DNA of 64,000 bases from an uncultured Pelagibacteraceae bacterium (GTDB lineage Bacteria; Pseudomonadota; Alphaproteobacteria; Pelagibacterales; Pelagibacteraceae): positions 124,001 through 188,000 of the forward strand of contig CACEXV010000001.1 in assembly GCA_902563575.1 (NCBI GenBank), given 5' to 3'. Within the stretch, counting starts at the first letter, position 1, and every line of letters starts with the position of its first letter. A program made the translations under genes and the position numbers. This document shows, in pieces, positions 59,852 through 64,000 of the stretch. The notes under the pieces are model-generated. The model did not search any database and was not told the origin of the DNA. It worked only from the letters and a program-made list of their open reading frames with translations.

Positions 59852-61641
59852 TCTTTTTTAATATTAATCTTTAAACCAAGTTCCTTTAATTGCTTTTCAT
59901 TAACTTCAGCAGGCGCGCCCATTAATAAATCTTGACCGTTTTGAGTCATTGGAAAAAGAGTTACCTCTCTTATATTTTTTTGACCAGCTAGTAACATTAC
60001 AATTCTGTCAATACCTGGCGCCATACCCCCGTGTGGAGGAGCCCCGTAAGATAGAGCTTTTATCATGCCTGAAAATTTTTTATCAATATCTTTTTTTTCG
60101 TAACCAACTTTTTTAAAAACTTTATACATATAATCTGGAAGATGATTCCTAATTGCTCCTGATGAAATCTCGTATCCGTTACAAACTAAATCGTATTGAT
60201 ATGCCAAAACTTTCAAAGGATCCATCTTATCAAACTCGTCTATATTTGCTTGAGGCATGGAAAAGGGATTGTGTGAAAATTCTAGTTTTTTCTCAACTTC
60301 ATCATATTGATACATAGGAAAATCAACTATCCAGCAAAAATTAAATTGATCTTCGTCTATTAGTTTTAAGTCTGTGCCAATTTTAGTTCTTACCAATCCT
60401 GCAAATTTTATTGCCTCACTATATTTATCACTAATGAAAAATATGCAATCGTTTGGTGATACATTGGCGTCTTTAACGAGTGAGTCTAGAGCATTTTGTG
60501 AAAAAAATTTTGCAATCGGTCCTTTGCTGATTATTTTGGTCTCATTCTTCTCAAAAGCAATATATGCTAAACCCTTAGCACCTGAGTCAATTGCCCAATT
60601 ATTTAAATTATCAAAAAAACTTCTTGGTTTATTAGAAATATTTTTAACAACAATACCCTTTACTACACCTCCGCTCTTAATATTTTTTTTAAATATATCC
60701 AATTTTACTTCATCACTTTTAAATAATTCAGTAAAATCTGTTATTTCAAGAGGATTTCTAAGATCTGGTTTGTCTGTTCCATATTTTCTCATCGACTCTT
60801 CAAAAGAAATTCTTCTAAAAGGAAACTTATTAATCTTTTTATTGTTTCCAAATTCAGTAAATAAATCAAAAAATATAGGCTCTACTGTTTTAAAAATATC
60901 TTCCTGTTCCACAAAAGACATCTCCATATCTAGTTGATAATGCTCACCCGGGCTTCTGTCTGCTCTACCATCCTCATCTCGGAAACATGGGGCGATTTGA
61001 AAATATCTGTCAAATCCTGCTATCATTATCATCTGCTTAAATTGCTGAGGAGCTTGAGGCAAAGCATAAAATTTCCCCTTGTGAACTCTACTTGGAACTA
61101 AAAAATCTCTAGCTCCTTCCGGACTAGAGGCTGTTAAGATAGGTGTTTGAAACTCAAGAAATTTATTTTTTATCATTATGTTTCTTAAGAAAGATAAAAT
61201 CTTAGATCTGAGAATTATAATGTCGTGCATTTCCTTTCTTCTCAAATCTAAAAATCTATAAGTTAATCTAATATCTTCTGGATACTCTTGGTCGCCAAAC
61301 ACCGGCATAGGTAAATCTTTTGCTTCAGATAAAAGTTTTACTGACTTTATATCAACTTCAATCTTACCAGTTTCCAATTCATTATTTTCGGTACCCTCTT
61401 GTCTTTTTACTACTTTACCAGAAATTGTAATTACGGACTCTGGCTTAAGCTTTTCTAATAATTTAAAATGTTCACTTTTGTTTTCTAACACACATTGTGT
61501 CAATCCAAAATGATCTCTGACGTCTACAAACAATAAATTTCCATGATCTCTTTTTCTATGTAACCAACCAGAAATAACAACATCATTCCCGATATCGTTT
61601 TCTCTTAATGAAGAGCAATCATGTGTTTTGTATTTATTCAT
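59848..61641 (-). CDS. aspS: Aspartyl-tRNA synthetase
   Basis: Class IIb synthetase of bacterial type, 597 residues, with an N-terminal OB anticodon-binding domain (about 1–105), the catalytic domain, and the inserted GAD domain (about 290–410). Motif 2 is in [20 protein letters not shown] (about 218), motif 3 in [18 protein letters not shown] (about 533). The start is inside the hda 3' end (8-bp overlap). The cell's tRNA-Asp gene is also in this window. Confidence 0.97.
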   Translation of the reverse strand: MNKYKTHDCSSLRENDIGNDVVISGWLHRKRDHGNLLFVDVRDHFGLTQCVLENKSEHFKLLEKLKPESVITISGKVVKRQEGTENNELETGKIEVDIKSVKLLSEAKDLPMPVFGDQEYPEDIRLTYRFLDLRRKEMHDIIILRSKILSFLRNIMIKNKFLEFQTPILTASSPEGARDFLVPSRVHKGKFYALPQAPQQFKQMIMIAGFDRYFQIAPCFRDEDGRADRSPGEHYQLDMEMSFVEQEDIFKTVEPIFFDLFTEFGNNKKINKFPFRRISFEESMRKYGTDKPDLRNPLEITDFTELFKSDEVKLDIFKKNIKSGGVVKGIVVKNISNKPRSFFDNLNNWAIDSGAKGLAYIAFEKNETKIISKGPIAKFFSQNALDSLVKDANVSPNDCIFFISDKYSEAIKFAGLVRTKIGTDLKLIDEDQFNFCWIVDFPMYQYDEVEKKLEFSHNPFSMPQANIDEFDKMDPLKVLAYQYDLVCNGYEISSGAIRNHLPDYMYKVFKKVGYEKKDIDKKFSGMIKALSYGAPPHGGMAPGIDRIVMLLAGQKNIREVTLFPMTQNGQDLLMGAPAEVNEKQLKELGLKINIKKD

Positions 61642-62290
61642 TTAAAAGTATTTTTTTTATTAATTTAATATTTATTGTTTTTCCAGAAGATAATGACTCA
61701 TTATCAACATCGTTAATAAATTTGATAATTTTTTCATATGAGCGGTCAATATGTTTAATAATATACTCAAAATTTCTTTCATTCAAATCTATTTGTTTGT
61801 CAGAAAAAGTTTTAGATATAATGATTCTTAATAAGTCATCATTTGGTAATCCTATCCCTATTTGAATGAAACTGCTTAAACGAGATTTCAGATCAGGTAG
61901 CTTCACTTTATATTCACTTATAGGTTTAGTTGAATTTATTATTAAATGCTTATTATTTTGGCTTAAATAATTTATAATAGTATAAAAAAATTTTTCATCA
62001 ATTTGGTTTTCAAAATCATCCAGAATTACACACTCTACTTTATCTATTTTACTTAATGTTTTTTCACTAATTAAATTTGATTTAATGATAATTAAGCTGA
62101 TCTTTTTATTTAATATATTTGCTAAATGAGTTTTTCCACACCCAGATGGACCATATAAATTGATTTTATTTCCTGGCCAATTTGGATAACTATCTATTAG
62201 TTTATAAGCTTCGTAATTACTCGAAGATACATAGAAATCCCTTTCAAGATAATTTTTTTTGAATGGAAATTTTAAATATAATTGACTCAT
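61634..62290 (-). CDS. hda: DnaA-related replication regulator (Hda family)
   Basis: A 218-residue AAA+ protein related to DnaA but without its DNA-binding domain. The N-terminus [10 protein letters not shown] looks like the QLxLxF clamp-binding motif of Hda. Walker A is [15 protein letters not shown] (about 45) and Walker B is [10 protein letters not shown]. Hda works with the beta clamp to promote ATP hydrolysis by DnaA after initiation. Position between aspS and the DUF2066 gene near purM matches the alphaproteobacterial arrangement. Confidence 0.85.
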   Translation of the reverse strand: MSQLYLKFPFKKNYLERDFYVSSSNYEAYKLIDSYPNWPGNKINLYGPSGCGKTHLANILNKKISLIIIKSNLISEKTLSKIDKVECVILDDFENQIDEKFFYTIINYLSQNNKHLIINSTKPISEYKVKLPDLKSRLSSFIQIGIGLPNDDLLRIIISKTFSDKQIDLNERNFEYIIKHIDRSYEKIIKFINDVDNESLSSGKTINIKLIKKILLNE

Positions 62291-63315
62291 TTGTCGAAAT
62301 TCAATTTCCAGTCATTATTTTTATATTTTAACGATAAATTCGATCTTCTTAAACTATTAGTTAATTTTTCTAATTTTCCGTAAAATTTTACCTTTATTTT
62401 TATGTAATCTTTATTTATCTCTTGGAACCTCAAATACTCAACTGTATCTATGTTATTAAAAACTTCTCTAACATAATATATCTCACTAGTTTTTTTTAAA
62501 TCTAATTGCGCATTTAAAAATGATGGTGTTTGTAAATCAATCATATTTTGAGTTTTGTAAATTTCGATAATTTCTGCGTCAATAAATTTTATAAGATTTA
62601 CTTTATTTTCTATTTCATTTTCAATTTCTATATCATAAATAAGATTTTTAATTATTGGTTTCCCCCCTATAAATCCCTTTAATAGTATCTTAGTTTTTTT
62701 GTCATTGATGTTAATTATAACAATTAAGTTATTTTGTAAGTTGTACTCTTCAAAAATGGTTTTAGTATCATAGTCGCCTATAGAATTATATTTTTTGATA
62801 TTCTCAATAAATTCTATACTTTCAACTGGTAAAATATATTCTATTTGAGTGTTATCAACTTTCCAATTTTCAAAAAAATAATTTTTATCAAATATATATG
62901 TCTTGTTATTCTCTATCAAAAGAGGAAAAAAAGTGATCTCGGTATCGTCAAAATCACAATAAGCAATTTTATTTTTAAAGAAAAAAGAATTTAGTTTTGA
63001 TCGGTCAAAAAAAATATTCGAGCTAATTGGGTCACTATTTTTTTTTGGTTCAATAATCTCATAATGAGATATTAAATTTTTAATTTCTTTTATGGATAAA
63101 CTCTGAAGTCTTTGATAATCTTTCTTTAGTAATATCTTCTTTGAAAGTTGATCAAATCCATCTTTAAAAAGATTATTAAAAAATTTATCTTTATTTTTAT
63201 AATATTTATTATCAATCTCTATATTATTCACATGAAAAATACTATTATTTGATAAAACATTTCCAGTTTTAAATAAAAAGAATATTATTAAAATTATTGC
63301 TGATATAAATTTCAT
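62287..63315 (-). CDS. DUF2066 family exported protein
   Basis: A 342-residue protein with an N-terminal signal peptide (about 1–22). No catalytic motif is evident. The N-terminal segment (NIEIDNKYYKNKDKFFNNLF, then QLSKKILLKKDYQRL) has the spacing seen in DUF2066 proteins, and position between purM and hda fits that family in alphaproteobacteria. It is rich in Ile, Lys and Asn. Start lies only 20 bp from divergent purM; the end overlaps hda by 4 bp. Function is unknown. Confidence 0.6.
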   Translation of the reverse strand: MKFISAIILIIFFLFKTGNVLSNNSIFHVNNIEIDNKYYKNKDKFFNNLFKDGFDQLSKKILLKKDYQRLQSLSIKEIKNLISHYEIIEPKKNSDPISSNIFFDRSKLNSFFFKNKIAYCDFDDTEITFFPLLIENNKTYIFDKNYFFENWKVDNTQIEYILPVESIEFIENIKKYNSIGDYDTKTIFEEYNLQNNLIVIININDKKTKILLKGFIGGKPIIKNLIYDIEIENEIENKVNLIKFIDAEIIEIYKTQNMIDLQTPSFLNAQLDLKKTSEIYYVREVFNNIDTVEYLRFQEINKDYIKIKVKFYGKLEKLTNSLRRSNLSLKYKNNDWKLNFDK

Positions 63316-63335
63316 ATTACAATTACGTTAATATA

Positions 63336-64000
63336 ATGAATAAAGCCAAAATAAGTTATAAAAAAAGTGGTGTTAATATACAACTTGCAAACAGGTTTGT
63401 TGATCATATAGCTAGTTTGACTAGTAAAAATGTCAAAAATAGGAATTCGAAAAATAAATTCAAAAACATAGGTTCATTTGGTTCTTTATTTGATTTAAGT
63501 GAATACAAGATTAAAGATCCGGTAATAGTATCTAGCACCGATGGAGTTGGAACTAAATTAGAATTAGCTAACTATTTCAAAAAGTTCGACACAATAGGTA
63601 TAGACCTTGTTGCAATGTGCGTAAATGACCTGATTGTTCTGGGAGCCAAGCCTCTTTTTTTTTTAGATTATATTGCGATAGGTAAAATAAATTTAAAAAA
63701 AGTGAAAAAAATCTTAGCTGGTATAGTAAGTGGATGCAAACAATCGGATTGTGAATTAATTGGTGGAGAGACAGCTGAGATGCCTGGGACATATGAAAAA
63801 AATAAATTTGATCTGGCTGGTTTTTCTGTTGGAATAATTTCCAAAAAAAAAATACTAAAAAAAAACAATGTAAAGAAGGGAGATATAATATTAGCATTTC
63901 CTTCAAGTGGGTTACACTCTAATGGCTATTCATTAGTCAGACATATTTTAAAAAATAATAAGATACCGAAATCTTTATCTAAAGAACTTTTGAAGCCAAC
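63336..64000 (+). CDS. purM: Phosphoribosylformylglycinamidine cyclo-ligase, N-terminal part (cut by window edge)
   Basis: AIR synthetase of purine synthesis: cyclises FGAM with ATP. The frame starts MNKAKISYKKSGVNIQLANR at 63336 and is open to the window end (221 complete codons visible). Diagnostic motifs are STDGVGTKLELA (about 67), MCVNDLIVLGAKPLFFLDY and GGETAEMPGTY (about 145), then FPSSGLHSNGYSL. The C-terminal third is outside. It is divergent from the DUF2066 gene with almost no promoter space between them. Confidence 0.94.
   Translation, partial: MNKAKISYKKSGVNIQLANRFVDHIASLTSKNVKNRNSKNKFKNIGSFGSLFDLSEYKIKDPVIVSSTDGVGTKLELANYFKKFDTIGIDLVAMCVNDLIVLGAKPLFFLDYIAIGKINLKKVKKILAGIVSGCKQSDCELIGGETAEMPGTYEKNKFDLAGFSVGIISKKKILKKNNVKKGDIILAFPSSGLHSNGYSLVRHILKNNKIPKSLSKELLKP

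Noticed and set aside
60374-60937. 187-codon open frame on the plus strand opposite aspS
   Set aside because: It lies wholly inside aspS on the other strand, shows only Leu/Ser/Phe-rich sequence with no family pattern, and is the kind of shadow frame common in AT-rich Lys/Asn-rich genes.
63577-63906. 109-codon minus-strand frame near the right edge
   Set aside because: It is antisense to the conserved purM sequence; purM motifs are unambiguous on the plus strand.
1-64000. Search by eye for CRISPR arrays, insertion sequences, integrases, toxin–antitoxin pairs and direct-repeat arrays
   Set aside because: No regularly spaced repeats, transposase motifs or long terminal repeats were seen; nearly all sequence is accounted for by conserved core genes.

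Overview
This 64 kb window is a strongly AT-rich, gene-dense bacterial chromosome segment carrying ordinary core metabolism. Gene content and order point to an alphaproteobacterium with a streamlined genome, most likely Pelagibacterales (SAR11) or a close relative. The supporting marks are the nuo–birA–coaX–rnj–DUF1467–proS–lolC–lolD–dnaE block, the NDUFA12/DUF2155 pair, an Hda/DUF2066/purM cluster, a SUF operon led by an Rrf2 regulator, very short spacers, and stop codons shared between converging genes. The assignment is inference from gene content and base composition; no 16S rRNA gene is present. I found no mobile element, prophage, CRISPR array, integrase or defence cassette.

Layout: 1–3829 (minus) is the translation/envelope operon rpsB–tsf–frr–uppS–cdsA–dxr, with dxr cut by the window edge and no pyrH between tsf and frr. 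3947–27626 (minus) is one continuous co-directional block: the 14 Complex I genes nuoA–N, then birA, coaX, rnj, a DUF1467 gene, proS, lolC, lolD and dnaE, preceded by tRNA-Val and tRNA-Asp. 28109–28606 (plus) is a zinc-ribbon membrane protein. 28614–34514 (minus) is the protein-quality-control group tig–clpP–clpX–lon with a tRNA-Leu upstream. 34528–36487 (minus) holds a WecA/MraY-type phosphotransferase and a DMT exporter. glnA (plus) stands alone at 36.6–38.0 kb. 38009–44085 (minus) is the Fe-S assembly operon iscR-like–sufB–C–D–S–U–T–A.

44.2–52.9 kb contains an alpha/beta hydrolase, anmK, tyrS, an AsmA-like protein, prfB (assembled through a programmed +1 frameshift) and penicillin-binding protein 1A. 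53.1–64.0 kb contains an RNase E/G without the usual zinc-link cysteines, thiS–thiG, aroQ–accB–accC, a DUF2155 protein, an NDUFA12 Complex I accessory protein, an orphan protein resembling the C-terminal region of B12-dependent ribonucleotide reductase, aspS, hda, a DUF2066 protein, and the start of purM.

Functional links: the Suf machinery would supply clusters for NuoB/E/F/G/I; NDUFA12 is a peripheral part of the same complex; BirA biotinylates AccB; ThiS is the sulfur carrier for ThiG; DnaE and Hda both carry clamp-binding-like motifs. The clearest unusual points are the prfB recoding site, the orphan NrdJ-tail protein, the zinc-link loss in RNase E/G, the rpsB leader hairpin, the dyad upstream of the iscR-like gene, and the TTAA stop sharing. 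I did not find a convincing new multigene system.
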